Assembly: GCA_003049465.1 (NCBI GenBank)
Contig: PYSS01000003.1
Span: 434,001 to 498,000, forward strand
DNA from: Magnaporthiopsis rhizophila
Taxonomy: Eukaryota; Ascomycota; Sordariomycetes; Magnaporthales; Magnaporthaceae
Reading direction: 5' to 3'
DNA: 64,000 nt
The notes beneath the pieces are model-generated. The model searched no databases and was not told the origin of the DNA. It worked only from the letters and a program-made list of their open reading frames with translations. The position numbers and the translations under genes were made by a program. Shown in pieces: positions 1 to 12,921 of the stretch. Each line of letters begins with the position of its first letter. Positions within the stretch are counted from its first letter, which is position 1.

Positions 1-1710
1 GCGTCTTCCAGGAGCATCCCCTCAAAGGCCGTGTTTGCGCACGGAGGCTTCCGATTCGCGCGTGCTCTTGGGGGCGGACGCTACGCTTGCCGGCCTTTTG
101 TCCGACAAACTAGCCTAAACTGGTCTCTACAAGATACCTAAATATGTATGTAGGTAGGCCGTCCGGGCTCTGGGTGGTGCTGGCTTTCGTCGAGCAGATC
201 ACCCTGCCCGTTTTAGAGAGATACGGAAGTCACGGCGTGCTGCCGGCATTTAGAAAGAGTCGTCACTCTGCCGCGTCGGCGCCGCGGTGACGGCGATGGG
301 GCGCTTCGCATCAATCGCCGAGCAGGTGATGTGGGTGGATGAACCGGGTCTCGCCGCACTTGGGCCTGTCCAGGTGGTAGGGATGTTGCCAGGGCTCGGG
401 TGGGTTGTGCCCGGGGGGCAAGAGGGCAATCAAGACCGAGATACCTAGAAATGGCAAAGAATTCCTCGCCCGCAGCACCTGACAGCCAATCAGTTCCAGC
501 ACGCGGGTGACCGCCCACATCGTGGATTGGAGGAACCATGCGCCCGCCAGGCGCGTGCAGGGAGGCCTGGGAGACGGAGGGTAAAAGGGGGCGTGGAACC
601 AAACGGGTGGGTGAAGCGGGAAACTCACTTGAGCTCGTCGCGGACGGACTACCTCGGCCGGCCACCTATGGACGGGATAAATCGTTTTGCGCCCGCCCGA
701 CGTGTTCCAGATTGATAAAGGCGAGCAGCAGAGATTCCGCGAAGAAGCCTCGGCATCCGGAGAGCTGACCGGGTGACCATTCTGGCGCCATCTCGAACGG
801 GCCTGCCTGCCTGTGGGGGAAGTGATGGCCGGGACCCAGGAGGACCACCTGCTGCTGACATGAACGAGGGCGGACCGACTTGGTAAATGATATTAACGCC
901 CGTGATATTCATTGCTCCTCCCACGATCCGCGCGCGTGGGAACCCTGCGACTTTGTGTTCCGTCGATCCACGCCTCCCCAGGCCTGACCAAACGTCGACA
1001 AAGCATAAGAGTCGCAAAAGCCAGCCGTGCGCGCCATTGGGGGTTACAGCAGAGGATGGACCGGAACCGCGCATGCGGATATGGAGTGGCGAGCGTCGTA
1101 CTTGGCACATGTACTGAGTAGCGTCGGGGACGGGGATCAGGACCGGCGAGCTTAACCCGGGCGTACATTGGTACCCAGCCAGCCACCCAGTCAGCCAGCT
1201 ATTTTACGCATGCCCTCCATAGAGTGCCTTCGTATGCCCGGACTTGGCTGTTCCCTGGGGTGTGCGCCAGACCCCACCTCTGATGGCACCTGGCAAGGCA
1301 ATCTTGAGAGCCCGATACGATTGCTCCAATTCGGAAGGCATCGTCACCTTGCCGCCAAGTGCCGTGCGTGCCGTACTCTGTCGTGGCCTCGACCGGCCAG
1401 GGGGGTAATCGGGCCTTTGGGGGAGCGGGGAAAGATATATTCTTGGATTTTGGCAGCCGTGAGTGTTGGCATTTGTTCGTGCAGGGCCTCGGTCGCATCG
1501 GAAGCTCGTTGAGGCAACCGTCAGTGGCCTGCCAGGAATGGGGTCTAAGCAAGGCCTGCATCAGCAGCGAGCAGAGCTGTTCGGGCCCTGACACAAGCAA
1601 TGCCAGGTGCTTACTGGGCTTCATCTTCCAGTTCTTGTTCTCTCCTCTCCTTTGCCATTTGTGAGATGTGCGGACAGGTACTGGGATAGGAGTCAAGGGA
1701 CCTACCAAAG

Positions 1711-1720
1711 TACCTAGGTA
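1711..1720. repeat. TACCTAGGTA palindrome
   Basis: Perfect 10-bp palindrome followed by more TAGG and CCAGGTA partial copies to about 1745. It is one of several copies scattered through intergenic DNA in this window. Confidence 0.7.
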
Positions 1721-2739
1721 GGAACCTAGCCAGGTATCTACCCGTGGGTAGTTGCAATGCACGGCGCGCGCTTTGCAACTTTGCGTCGCACCCTCTCGTC
1801 AAGCTGCCTCGCTTCCATGTTGGATCGCGATGTCTTGGCGGTGACAGCAACGCACACCTATCAATGTGCCTGTCCAGACTAGGAAGGTAGCACATGCGGT
1901 GTGCCTGCCGTATGCATGCATGCATAGACGGCGACGCGGGCTTTCTGCTTTGCTGCCGTTTCCGTCACTGGCCCGCCCGGAAGGTGCCAACTTTGACCCC
2001 AACCCGCACCGCTGCCGGTATTTCCTGACCGACCCACAGAGTGCGATACTCTGGTTCATCCATCCCTGCTACTGCTGCTGCAGACGACAAGGTCGACCGC
2101 TAGGATATTTCCGCGAGCTTGCTTGTCGAGACACATGGAAGCTGAGCTCCTGGAGAAGGGATACCCAGAAACTCGCGCGGGCTTGCCGCCGTCGTTTGCT
2201 GTCACGTCCCCAGCGGCATTTCCTTTATCCCTTCTACCCCCGACCCAACAGCAGGGACAGGACCGGCCGGCTTCCTCCATCGGACGTATGCAGCCAGCCC
2301 TCAACGGAGGTTCCGTGACCTGCCCGCATGACACCCCTGAGCACGAGGGCTGGGCTGCTGGCTGCAATTTGCTATCGGGTCTCGTTCCGACGACCATGCT
2401 AGTCTTTGGGAAAGCCTTGGCTGCCACCTTTCAATAACACAAGCCCTTTTAAGGGTGGGTTGGTTTTCCCGGGCACTGCACAATATTAGCCAGCCGCACC
2501 CTCTGATAGCATCACCGCCGTATCACTGCTGCTTTTGGCTAGATGGCGAGGGTGCTGGTGCGCCATCCAATCTCGACCCCTTCGGCACGCGCCAGACTAG
2601 GTACTCGTACATGCAGCACCTTGGGGACACCTTGATAGGGGTGGAGAGCAGAATGACGACGATTTTCAATGTCGGGCACTGGCCACCGCGACGCCCAGAA
2701 CCGAGGTTGTTGTCTCTGAAGGTGCCTGTCCATCCAAGT

Positions 2740-2795
2740 TTTTATTTATTTATTTATTTATTTATTTTATTATTATTATTATTTTTTCTTTTTTT
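2740..2795. repeat. TTTA / TTA microsatellite running into poly-T
   Basis: About seven TTTA units are followed by five TTA units and then a T-rich run interrupted by single C. The forward frames across it translate as low-complexity Phe/Leu/Ile and are not genes. Confidence 0.9.
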
Positions 2796-4436
2796 TTTTT
2801 CTTCTTTCTTCGTCTTTTTTTTTTCTGCTTGGCAACCCAACGGTAGGGTTTTTTATTCAGGCGGCAAAAATGACGAATGCGGAAATGCGCACCCCGGCCA
2901 ACCTATCTCCACCCTTGGGCGCCGGTAGCAGGGACCGCACCCAGCCTCGCCCATAACGGCAGGAGGCGGCCTGGTGGCATGTGTTATGTGCTAATGTTAA
3001 TCTTTGTACCGTGTTGCAACAGGCGCGCCGTCGCAAATAGTCCGTGAGACAAGACGAGCGCGGCAAAAAACCACAAGCGCATGACATTTGACTCGCTCTT
3101 GGTCTGCTGCCATCCCGGAAGGGTATCCTTGGCTCCAGGGGTGGCAGATCTCGCGTTTGATATAGCTTAAAAAAGAGCGATCGAAAAAAAGATGATGGAG
3201 ACAGGAGGGCCTCTCCGCCTTGGATTGGTAATCCAGATGCCTGTTACCAGGTGGATTCCATAAGCCATTCCTTTTCCTGACATCTTGGAAAAATCAGAGA
3301 TGCACTAAAGCCCGAAAGATGGGGAAAAGCAGGAACGTGTCTGGGTAGACTCTCGACAGGCACATCACCATGGCACAATAAATAAAACAAAAGGAGTAAA
3401 ATATTTGTAGCTGTTTTGTATATATTTATTTCATGTGACTTAAAAATTGGCCGAGATTGGGAGCAACACATATTTTGGCCAAGGCCACCCTCCCTTCGGT
3501 ATACCCCTGGTCTTTTGGGCAACGTGCCTGGGTAGCACAAACCGCCCATCTCACCGTTACTATAACAGGCCCATGTTGGTTGATAGGGTTATTTTTTTCT
3601 TGGCCAGGCTGGGCCAAATCCCCAGGCATGCCTGGTAGTGGTTGTGACAGGCAGGCACTTGGTGTTTTTCATACGACTTGAGAGCAAATATGTCATCTCT
3701 GCTGACGCCGATGCGATTGTATCGTCCGGGCGCCGCCACGGCGACTAGAACAACCATGCCCGCCAATGTTGGGATCCGATACGATTGCTACCCGTCAAAT
3801 TTCCGATCCCCTAGGGGTTTCTGTTCTTAATACTGCCCGGATCCCCCTTCCTTTTTGGTGTCTCAGCTATGCCCAACCCCAGGCTGGCCAAGAAATCTAA
3901 CGGGCTTGCTGGGATGGACAGGGCCAGGTGATTGCACCGCTGGAGCCCCCAAGGCAGGCAGCCTGGCACAAGCACGGGCGTCGAGCCCGTTATGGCAAAC
4001 TCCGTTGGCTGCAAAGCGAGAGAACATGAGGGAGGGCGTGGGAAGACTGTGAGCATCGACCATCGCCTTAGCCACGGCGATACAACCGTCTTGGTGAACC
4101 ACCCTCGGGACGGCCCAACGGCTGGGATATGCCGAGTAAATGCCGAAGGAGGGCATCAGCCATCGAGTCCAGACCGAGACGCTACACCCAACATCTGCAA
4201 AGGCACCCGCACCCAGGTGCTCCATCTGCCCAGAATAGGGGGCCTGACCAGGTTCCATGGGTGAATGGAGTGGCATTTGATAGGCGGTCCGGTGCGGGGC
4301 GCGGGGATTGAGAGATTAAACAAATCGGACCGTGAACAGGAGGTTGCGCTGATGTCTGTCCATTCGGGACGCAGACGAACGTCAAATTGGTTTCCGGGCA
4401 CATATCGTATCCGGATTTCGCTTCATGCTGCACTTT

Positions 4437-4458
4437 AAAAAAAAAAAAAAAAAAAAAA
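4437..4458. repeat. 22-nt poly-A run
   Basis: Uninterrupted run of A. There is no coding sequence upstream that would make it a processed-transcript tail, and no target-site duplication was apparent. Confidence 0.85.
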
Positions 4459-6025
4459 TATCAACCCGGATCAGACGCTCAGAGCGTGCCCGGTGCCACC
4501 GGTCTTCTCCTCGGTCGGCGTAGAAACGCTTTCTGTTTCCATCGTGTCTTTATTCTTTGCAACCTCCATGCCGTGGCACCGGCCTGCCCGCATGCGGGGT
4601 GCTAGCCTGGACCCTCTAAAACTCAAGGAGGCTGGCTGCAAGCCGCACGAGAAATTAGCAAGGAGTCAACGTTTAGCCCCAGGCAATAAACTCGAGTCGC
4701 TGGCGAGATGTGACGGAGCGCGTCATAGCTTCACAGCCTTCTTCCGAAGGATGAAAAAACAACACACCCCTTTGGAGCGGCTATGAACTGCCCGCCGCCG
4801 CCACTCCCATGGTCGGAGCGAAGCCAAAAGCGGCGACTGGAGTCGACGCGAGAGATCGTGATCTCCACGCAGGGAAAATGCCCCGACGTCGTGGCCCGGC
4901 CAGCACCTAAACAGGGCACATCCACACGCTTTTCCGGATCGGCACAGCAGACGCGCGAGCGAGACACCCACATGCTCGGCGCAACACCACACCACCCACA
5001 TCGGTCCCAATGGCAATGCACTAGGAACCTACGGCAAACACAGAGTGGAGATTTGGGACCCATCCCGGACCAGCCTTTGCGACACAATGCTCAACCTCCA
5101 GGTCGCAACAGCCCTGCAGCCGGGTCTACCCTGCCATGGGGCGCATATCAGTTTGGGCAGACAAGATGATTGGAACGCGACGAGAGAGACAACAAACGAA
5201 CAAAGTAAGAGGAAAATAGCTCGGCAGGAAGGGGGCGAAAAAAAAAAAAAAAAAAGAAAAGAAAAAGAAACGAAAAAAGAAAAGAAAAGGAGGCGCTTGG
5301 GCACGGCAGATCATGTTGAGTGGGTTCTCATCTGGGTTCTTTCCATCCCTGGCCTTTGATTCCCTGTTGCATGGACGAAGGATGGGAAGGTGTGCCCAAC
5401 TAGTAACATCGCGCTTTCCTTCCACGGGTTCTGCGTGCATAGTCCGGGCGCCATCTGCAAACCGGTTTGTTGCGGCTGGTTGGGCCAGCGACAGAAAGAT
5501 GGAAGGCACGGTCGAAGGCCGGAGGAAGGTCCCAGAGGAGGATGCCCAGCGCCCTTCCGCATCCATACATGCATGCATCCAACGGGTGATCCAATCTCTC
5601 TTCCTGCACCCCCTTCCCAATCTCAGGCCGGCTCACACACTCGCTCACACACGCACACACTCACACTCCCCCTCCATCCTGTTATTCACCTTCCCGCTCG
5701 TTCTCCGCATCAGCGACCCCTGGCCTCCTTCGTCTCCCTTTGCTTTCTGCCCGCCCGAACCCCACATACATGCATCCTAGGAGCAGCATGCATCGGTCTT
5801 TGCCCCGGTTTCTCTTGACTGGCTTTTGTTGACCGTGACGGCATGAGGAGACACGCTCTCTGCTGCCCTATCCCTTGAGGGGCCTGGCCAACCAGCAGCG
5901 CCAGCCTCGACGGTCCCCACAGCCTGTCGGTCGGTCCACAGCCCAAGCGCCCACATCCAGTCCACATTTTCGCAAGACCCCGAGACCTCGACCGGTGTGA
6001 ATGATGTCTACCTCTACCTCGTACC

Positions 6026-6035
6026 TACCTAGGTA
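6026..6035. repeat. TACCTAGGTA palindrome
   Basis: Perfect copy inside a short CTACC-rich stretch (6006-6043). Confidence 0.7.
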
Positions 6036-9000
6036 TCCTACCAATGGGTTCAGCGACGATGCATGTGGCTACTGCTGCTGCCGCAGCCGCTGCTGATCGG
6101 TCACATTGCGCCATAGGCTGAACCGACCACCCACGGGCCGCGTCGTGCTCCGCGCGGAGGGCAGGAGGGTTAGGTACGGGAGATGAGCATCGCGCCCTGC
6201 TGGGATACGGCACGGACTTGGTTGGCTTGCTGGGCGGACTGCTGGCTCGGGCGGGTAAAACACCCACGCCGTCAATTCTGCGCCTATGGAGCGGGCTGTC
6301 GCCTCTGCTAATTTGAGACGCCCCGCGGTGGCTTGCCGGGCTGGCATCTAGCAAGGCAAATCGCGCCTTTGAATCTTGTCCATGCTGGCCTTGGACAAGA
6401 CCAGGCCCCGTTGGGGCATGGGTCCAGGCAGGGGACGGGGCATTCCTGGCAGGCAGTGGTGGCTTCGCCTGTGCGACCGATGTCCCGAGTGACAGGATGT
6501 CCCGTCTGCCCTCCCGCGACGAAGCGACAGGGACGTGTCGACCAAGCAGCCGGTCAAGTTGCCGCCGGTGGCCACCACCCACCAGCCAGCCAGCCAGCGC
6601 CACCACCATCACCCTTACCCCAGACCCTAAGGGCAGGGGTCCGGGGTACATACTTTCCCTCACGGGCCACTGGCGTCTGGGCCAAGCAGCAGCACCTAAA
6701 TGGACGCCCACTTCACCACGCTAGGTCGAAACGCTTGTGGCTGCTGATGAGAGCGTTGAGGGTAGCCCTCGGCTTCTCTCTCTCTCTCCGATGTGCTGTG
6801 CCATCGTCTCTAGCCCCGCCAGCAGCCTACCTACTCCCACATTATTCCCGCCCTGTTGCCATCAATACCCGTCTGCCCGTCTGCCAAGATATCTAGGTAT
6901 CTTTCTGTCTGCGTGTGCGCCCATCCGCATGGGTGTGCGAGCGTCAACTCTGCTTCCCAGATAGGGAGGGACCTGGGGTTCGTGTGACCGAGGTCTGCAC
7001 AAGAGTGGGCGGCTCCCCTTTTCAGTATTATTGCTTATCATTTTTTTCCCCCCTGCGATATCACCCGAATTCCCCGACTCAGCCTTTTAGCTCGCGGAAA
7101 CCTCCGGCTAAGGTTCCGACGCCGCTGTTGACGCTTTCGCTGTTTCTAGTTCCTGCCTCCATGGACCTGCCCTGGACCCTTGGCTTCTCGGTGCTGATGC
7201 AGAAATCTCGGCTTGCCCCCCCATCAGAGATCGTTCAGCCTCCCTGGAACCCACCCCCTTGGCTCCGTTTTCCGGGTGCCCTGTTTTCCTCCTCTCTGTC
7301 GGCTTTGATCAAGCAGCCCCTTTCCCCGTTTCTTTCTTGTGCTTTCGCCTGCCGGAATCCTTGGCTCTGCTTCTATATCCACACGCCCCGTGCCTGCCGT
7401 CCACGCCCACCGGGTGGGTGTGGCTTCTTTGTGCTTTTTTTACTTCTTTTTTTACTTCTTTTTTTCTGCTTCGCAAGTCAAGCAAGCAGCCGCTCCCACG
7501 CTTCCAGAACTCGCTGGCCACTATAGACGGCGTCTGTCGACGACGGGTGCGGGTGCAGGCAGGACGGTCGTAAATCTGGCACATCCGGCCGCCAGGTACC
7601 GCCCATAGCACAATCTCGAAGCTGCTGCGTACGTATGTATTGTATTGCTTGCCGCACCTCCAAGGGTCGCGGTAGCACTTTGAGGACACGAGCCACCCCA
7701 CTGGTACATCTACTCACCCTCCACTCCCACCACAACTCCCACCCGGCACACCCCCCTGTCAGTTGCTGGTCCGGTCGGTCAGACTACATCGGCGTGCTTG
7801 TTGCGACTTGCACACCTGCCCCTGCCCAGTAGCCAGACCTGCCCGCACTCCGCTAGCGTCACTTCCGAACCCTGATGCCCCGAACGCACACGACCCGGGG
7901 CTTCCTGGCTCGGTACTGCCCTCCTCTTCCCTGTCCGTGCGTGCTGCTCCCGAGTGTTTCGTTCAATCTCGCACCGTAGTCAGGCTTTTGCTTGTCACCA
8001 CCCCCTCGTCTCCACACTCGCGCTTGCATATGTTCCTTACAGATCCTCTGCTGTGTGTGTACGGCCGACCCGGAGTCTGACGACCTGGATCGATGCCACC
8101 TTTCCTCGCACTCTGACCCGCGAGTCGAGTTTCCACCCACGAACGACCCCCCTCCCACAGCAACAGCGTCGGACCGCACGCAGCAGCCTCCTGATACCCC
8201 ATGATCGACCGTGATCTTCGGCTATGTTTAGAAGCGCCGAGCACCCACTAATACCAGCTTCGTGCGCATGGCAGAGCCTCTATCCCGTCCGTACGGTTCT
8301 TCTTGACCGCTCTCGCAACTCTTCTTGACGCTTGTTCACCAAGTTTCCAGCTTCGCCGCAGATGGACTTGAGGAGGTTTGGGGGAAGCATCTAACTTGCG
8401 GGGCAGCAAAGTCAGTGAACTTGGGGGGAACCAGCCATCGGCGGCACACCGAATCCAACCAGGAGTAGCGTGTCAGCGGTACCGCAGGCGGGCGAGGGCT
8501 AGAACCCAGCAGCGGATAAGCAGCAACAGCAGCAGCAGAAGCAGAGCCAGTCGACCTACCACCAAACCAGCTGAGGCAACCACCACCCCAGCATCCGAGG
8601 TCGCACAGGATATCACCATCGCCTAACACAGGACAGAACGGCTAGTACACAAGCCAGCCGCTGGCGTTGCCGGAAGAGTGCTGCCAAACACGCGCGCACG
8701 CGCGAGCACAGCACACGCAAACAACCTCCCCGCTCGCTGCATTCGACCACGACGATCTACAGGGAGGAAACATCGAATTCATTCTTGTCCTGGCAAGCCT
8801 AAGGACGTCGCTTTATCGAGACACCGTTACCGCACGGCCCTGCCTGACCAACCGTCCACTGCGACAACGGAGTGGGATCTACCTGAACTGACGCAGCGCA
8901 CACGAGGAAAACAAAAATACCCACCCAACGTCGTTTCTACAACCGTCTTTCATCCTCTCTCAAGAAGTGTGTGGTGTGTCTAGCCACTCCAGCTTGAGCT

Positions 9001-9379
9001 TTAGTGGGTTTCGTGAGGTCTGACAGAAGTCTCCGGTTGGGTTTTTTTTCTTTTTGTTTGTTTCGTTCCAGCCGATCCGGTCCGATCTACGGTATCTTTG
9101 GGGCTCCTTTTTGCTTGGCTTCGTCTCTTGTGATAGCAACAGGGAGAAACAAGGGGGCGAGGTGCGGTTTCTAAACGCCTTTTGCCCGAACCCTCTGCGC
9201 AGCAAAACAGGAGGCTTTCCTCCTCGGTCTGCGCAGAAAAACGAGGCCAACAAAAACCGAGCAGCGGAACGAACTGCATGGTAGTCTGCTAGCAGCCCCT
9301 CCCCGCAATCCAAGTTACCGGGGAGTCTGCGGCGAACCCCAGGGACACTGCCGCGCTCTGGTCGCTTAAAACCTCAAGG

Positions 9380-11971
9380 ATGGCGGCTTCGTCACACAAC
9401 CCATACCCTCGATCTCCAAACCCCTCCACAAGGTCATACGACTCATCCTCAGTTTCCTCCGCGACCTCCCCAAAACCCCCAATCCACTACTCCGGAGCCT
9501 TAATGAACACAAGTACGAGGCCGAATGCGGCCGCCCCTCCACAGCCCATAGGCATCCCGCCGCTGCCGCCACTCCAGCAGACGTCGTTCCAACCCTACAC
9601 GCCCGTTACGGCCTCCTCGATGATGGGACGGGACTCGCTGCCGTCTAATGCCTCGGTGTCGAGCACCCCAGGCCCGCCCAGCGAGCAGATGCCCCCCGGC
9701 GCCGGCACCCAGGCCCAGAAGCGAGCCTACCGCCAGAGGCGAAAGGACCCCAGTTGCGACGCTTGTCGCGAGCGCAAGGTCAAGTGTGATGCTACCGAGA
9801 CCACTAGCTGCTCCGAGTGCTCGAGCCGCAACGTCAAGTGCCAGTTCACAAAGGAGACCAACAGGCGCATGTCGTCCATCAAACAGGTCCAGGACTTGGA
9901 GAGGCAGCTAGACAAGATACGCCAGGAGAACAATAGCTTGCGCCGCATGCTGCAGGATCGCGACGGCGGCTCTATGGAACTTGACATTGACAGCTCCGAA
10001 CAGCTGGCGCTGCAGCCGCAGCTTCCCGAGATCGGCTCACAGCCGCGACGCAAGAAGAGGCCCGAGCCGACACACGAGTTCTCTAGGGTGAGGGCGAGCA
10101 TGCGCAGCTCCTCCAAGGGCGTGTGGAAACCGCCAGCGCCGTACCGCGCACCTCGGCCGGCTGTGCTGCCTTTCGATTCACCACGACCCGAGCTGCCGAC
10201 CAGGGCAACGACAGAGCAGTTGCTGAAGAGCTACTACTCATCTGTCCACACAATGTTCCCAATACTACACTGGACCACCTTCCAGCAGTGTATAGACGAC
10301 CTCTACAGGCCAGGGGGCCTCCAGACGGCGCCCGCCAGCTTTGTCGCCAGCTTTTTCGCCGTCCTTGCTGTTGGTAGCCTCTACTCTCCCGAGGCGGCGG
10401 TGCACCGCTCAGTTCTGGGCTCGGAACTGGCGGAGGCGGCGAGCAGGGTGATTGATGCCTGGCATAACGACTACGCGCTCGATCACGCGAGGACCCAGCT
10501 GTTGATGGCCTTGTTTCTCTATGAAGCAAACATGAAGTCGGCTGCGTGGACATGGCTTGGCACGGCGGTGAGGATTGCGCAGGATCTCGGGTTGCATTCG
10601 GAGGTGGGCTCCTGGACGATAGTCGAGGGCGAGATGCGGCGGAGGATCTGGTGGACCGTCTACATCCTGGACAAGAGCATGGCACTTGAGCTGGGGCGGC
10701 CTTCGATGATCGACGACGCCGACTGCGACGTTTCCCTGCCCGCCGCCGTGGACGACCATTTCATCGACGACCGAGGGATGAGCGTTCCGCCCGGGTCGGA
10801 ACCGGTCACGCACTGCCTGCTGCCTGTGATCCACGTTGTGCGGTCATACGCAGCCCTCAGCCGGGTCTTGACGAGCCCGACCATCGCACCGACCCAGCTG
10901 GCAACTTTCGACCAGCACTTTGCCTCGTGCTGGAGGACCTTCCCTGCCCCCTGCGACACCTCGAGCCACGCCCCGCTCTCGCCGCACATCCTCAATCCGC
11001 TGACGTACCTCCTCCATGCCCGCCTGCTCCTCCACCGACATAACCTCGCGCCGACATGTCCTCTCGAGACGCGCCGGGCGGCACTCGAACAGTGCATGCA
11101 CACGGCCATTGATACGGCAGAGCTCCTGACGCGGACAACGTCTTCGCTTCCCGACAGCGCCACATCCCTACTAACCACCCACATCTTCCGTTGTGCTATC
11201 TTCCTTCTCCTGACAGGCTATCTCGAGCAAGCCTCGATGTGTGTGCGGGCTCTGGCGGCAATAGGCCCCCGCCGTGACGTTGCGAACCCCTGCGGCCGAT
11301 ACATTTCCTCCTTCGTCTCCGTTCTATCGTCAAAACGCGCCGAATACGCCAGTCTGTTGGCCAACAGTGGCTCGCCTAGCCTTCACCACCCTCATCACTC
11401 GCCCTACGGTCAACCCCCGCGGTCGGGAGGCCTTGAAGCGCTACGAGAGACTCTCCTTCGAGACGAGGAGCTCATAGCGTACGTAAGCGCCGATCTTCAG
11501 GCCGGGGCCGACACCGCGTGGATCTGGGCTGGTGGCGAGAGGGACCAGGTCTCGTCGCCGCTTGCGACGAGCCCAAGCTTCAAAAGGCCAGGAGGCCCTG
11601 GCTCGGCGCCCAGAAGCTCCATATTCAGCCCCGAGTACCGAGCGGGGATTTCCGATGACGAGAGCAGGGACTGGGGCGGATGGGACCGGGTCGAGGGGTC
11701 TATCAGGGCGCTGGCTTCGGAACCGCCCACGACGCCCACCCCTGGGCCTAGCGCTGGTGGGCTGCCGCCTCTGCATTCGTGGCCGGGGGCTCCGCCCTCG
11801 GGCGCACCACAGAGGCTACCGCCCGTCAAGCTCGAGCATCCGCAGTACCCCCAAGCGGGACCCAGCCCTGGACCGCCGGGGATGAGCAGGACGGAAGGGA
11901 CTGGAAGTCCGACTGCCGCGGCGGGCAAGAGCAGGAGTCAGGAGCGCATAAGCATCGCGAACATCATCTGA
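9380..11971 (+). CDS. Zn2Cys6 (fungal binuclear cluster) transcription factor
   Basis: An intronless frame encodes 863 residues. The six zinc ligands are Cys126, 129, 136, 144, 147 and 154, giving C-x2-C-x6-C-x7-C-x2-C-x6-C, the Gal4-type DNA-binding domain. A short leucine/glutamine-rich segment at about 165-192 looks like a dimerising coiled coil. Residues about 275-490 match the fungal-specific transcription factor domain in style, including a region of the type RRRIWW-x-VY-x-LDKSMALELGRP. Both ends are rich in Ser, Pro and Gly and probably disordered. The first ATG follows a long leader and begins a Ser/Pro-rich tail typical of the family. It should act in the nucleus as a dimeric activator or repressor; the regulon cannot be read from sequence. 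Automatic annotation may call relatives xlnR-like, but the zinc cluster here does not look like that of XlnR, so I assign no gene name. Confidence 0.93.
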   Translation: MAASSHNPYPRSPNPSTRSYDSSSVSSATSPKPPIHYSGALMNTSTRPNAAAPPQPIGIPPLPPLQQTSFQPYTPVTASSMMGRDSLPSNASVSSTPGPPSEQMPPGAGTQAQKRAYRQRRKDPSCDACRERKVKCDATETTSCSECSSRNVKCQFTKETNRRMSSIKQVQDLERQLDKIRQENNSLRRMLQDRDGGSMELDIDSSEQLALQPQLPEIGSQPRRKKRPEPTHEFSRVRASMRSSSKGVWKPPAPYRAPRPAVLPFDSPRPELPTRATTEQLLKSYYSSVHTMFPILHWTTFQQCIDDLYRPGGLQTAPASFVASFFAVLAVGSLYSPEAAVHRSVLGSELAEAASRVIDAWHNDYALDHARTQLLMALFLYEANMKSAAWTWLGTAVRIAQDLGLHSEVGSWTIVEGEMRRRIWWTVYILDKSMALELGRPSMIDDADCDVSLPAAVDDHFIDDRGMSVPPGSEPVTHCLLPVIHVVRSYAALSRVLTSPTIAPTQLATFDQHFASCWRTFPAPCDTSSHAPLSPHILNPLTYLLHARLLLHRHNLAPTCPLETRRAALEQCMHTAIDTAELLTRTTSSLPDSATSLLTTHIFRCAIFLLLTGYLEQASMCVRALAAIGPRRDVANPCGRYISSFVSVLSSKRAEYASLLANSGSPSLHHPHHSPYGQPPRSGGLEALRETLLRDEELIAYVSADLQAGADTAWIWAGGERDQVSSPLATSPSFKRPGGPGSAPRSSIFSPEYRAGISDDESRDWGGWDRVEGSIRALASEPPTTPTPGPSAGGLPPLHSWPGAPPSGAPQRLPPVKLEHPQYPQAGPSPGPPGMSRTEGTGSPTAAAGKSRSQERISIANII

Positions 11972-12921
11972 TATGAGAGGACGCTGTATTGGGCGTCTCA
12001 GCTGCCACCCACCGAGGACCCGGCCGCACCATGGCGGGTCAAGCGACTGACTGTGATCTTGTCTTCGATCGAAAAACCATATACGACCCCTTCGGCATCG
12101 ATTTGAGAGACTTTGGGAATGTCGTGGGGCCTCGAACTTCGGTGTTATTAGACTCGGGGATGGACAGGGCCCTGGACACGTCGGCACCACTCTGGCGAGA
12201 GAAGAGAAAGAAAGATAGATATTATGATATGTGGTCATGGATCGGCACGATCCCACATTTTACGTTTTGGCGGCACGCTATTTGTTCAGGGCGGCGGCCA
12301 GTCTTGCTCACGGAAAGGAACTCTGTTTGACTGCGGGGAGAGATTTGAGGCCTCGCCGAAACAGGCCTTTTAAAGATGGAAAGAAGCGAATGGTGGAATG
12401 TGTACGTTATAGTCATTGTGTGTTTTTTTCTTTTAGGTTCGGCCTTTTCTTTTCCTTGCAAATCATCGGAATCGATATTATTCCCAGCGCACAAAGTTAC
12501 CAGTCGCTCCAGAGCACAATCTGTACATGCACGAGAGTCAACTATCACAAGCCCACCAGGATGTAGTCCTTCAGCCTAATCTCCTCGGGTGAAAAACCAG
12601 AGTATTTTCCCAGATGCGAAATGTGACAGTGCTCATCTTCTTGCCGGCAGTCATGGACATTGAGGAATACAATATCGGCATCACCTGGCTTCAGATGGAG
12701 TGTGGATGGAACAGACTCCAGCCCCAGTGCGCATGTTCTGCATGTGCCCTGCGTTGCAGAAACCGCAGCTACACGGAGAGAAATAACACCCAGGTGTTAG
12801 CCGCCTATCATACTCCGAACCATAAAATCACAGAATGCAGAAGGATTCCAGATAAATACCGCTATGAGAACTGTCACAAAGGAAATTTTCTCCCACATGG
12901 CTTTCGGTCAGGGGGACGGGG
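11972..12921. other. Convergent 3' flank between the regulator and the dynamin-like gene
   Basis: About 950 bp lie between two stop codons facing each other. It should hold both 3' untranslated regions and their polyadenylation signals. No coding feature is supported. Confidence 0.6.

Larger units (their letters stand above)
1..9379. other. Gene-free upstream region of the Zn2Cys6 regulator
   Basis: No reading frame here shows a recognisable domain, a signal peptide with a plausible body, or exons joined by convincing splice sites. Open frames occur on both strands but look like chance frames in GC-rich DNA. What can be seen is a TTTA/TTA microsatellite near 2740, a 22-nt A run at 4437, an A/G-rich tract around 5239-5290, a CA-rich patch at 5637-5662, and TACCTAGGTA palindromes at 1711 and 6026. 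The last kilobase probably contains the promoter and leader of the regulator starting at 9380, but no transcription start can be fixed by eye. Confidence 0.6.

Noticed and set aside
4783..5169. 128-codon frame on the + strand
   Set aside because: No domain, no signal peptide, no splice partners, and composition that suits random GC-rich DNA.
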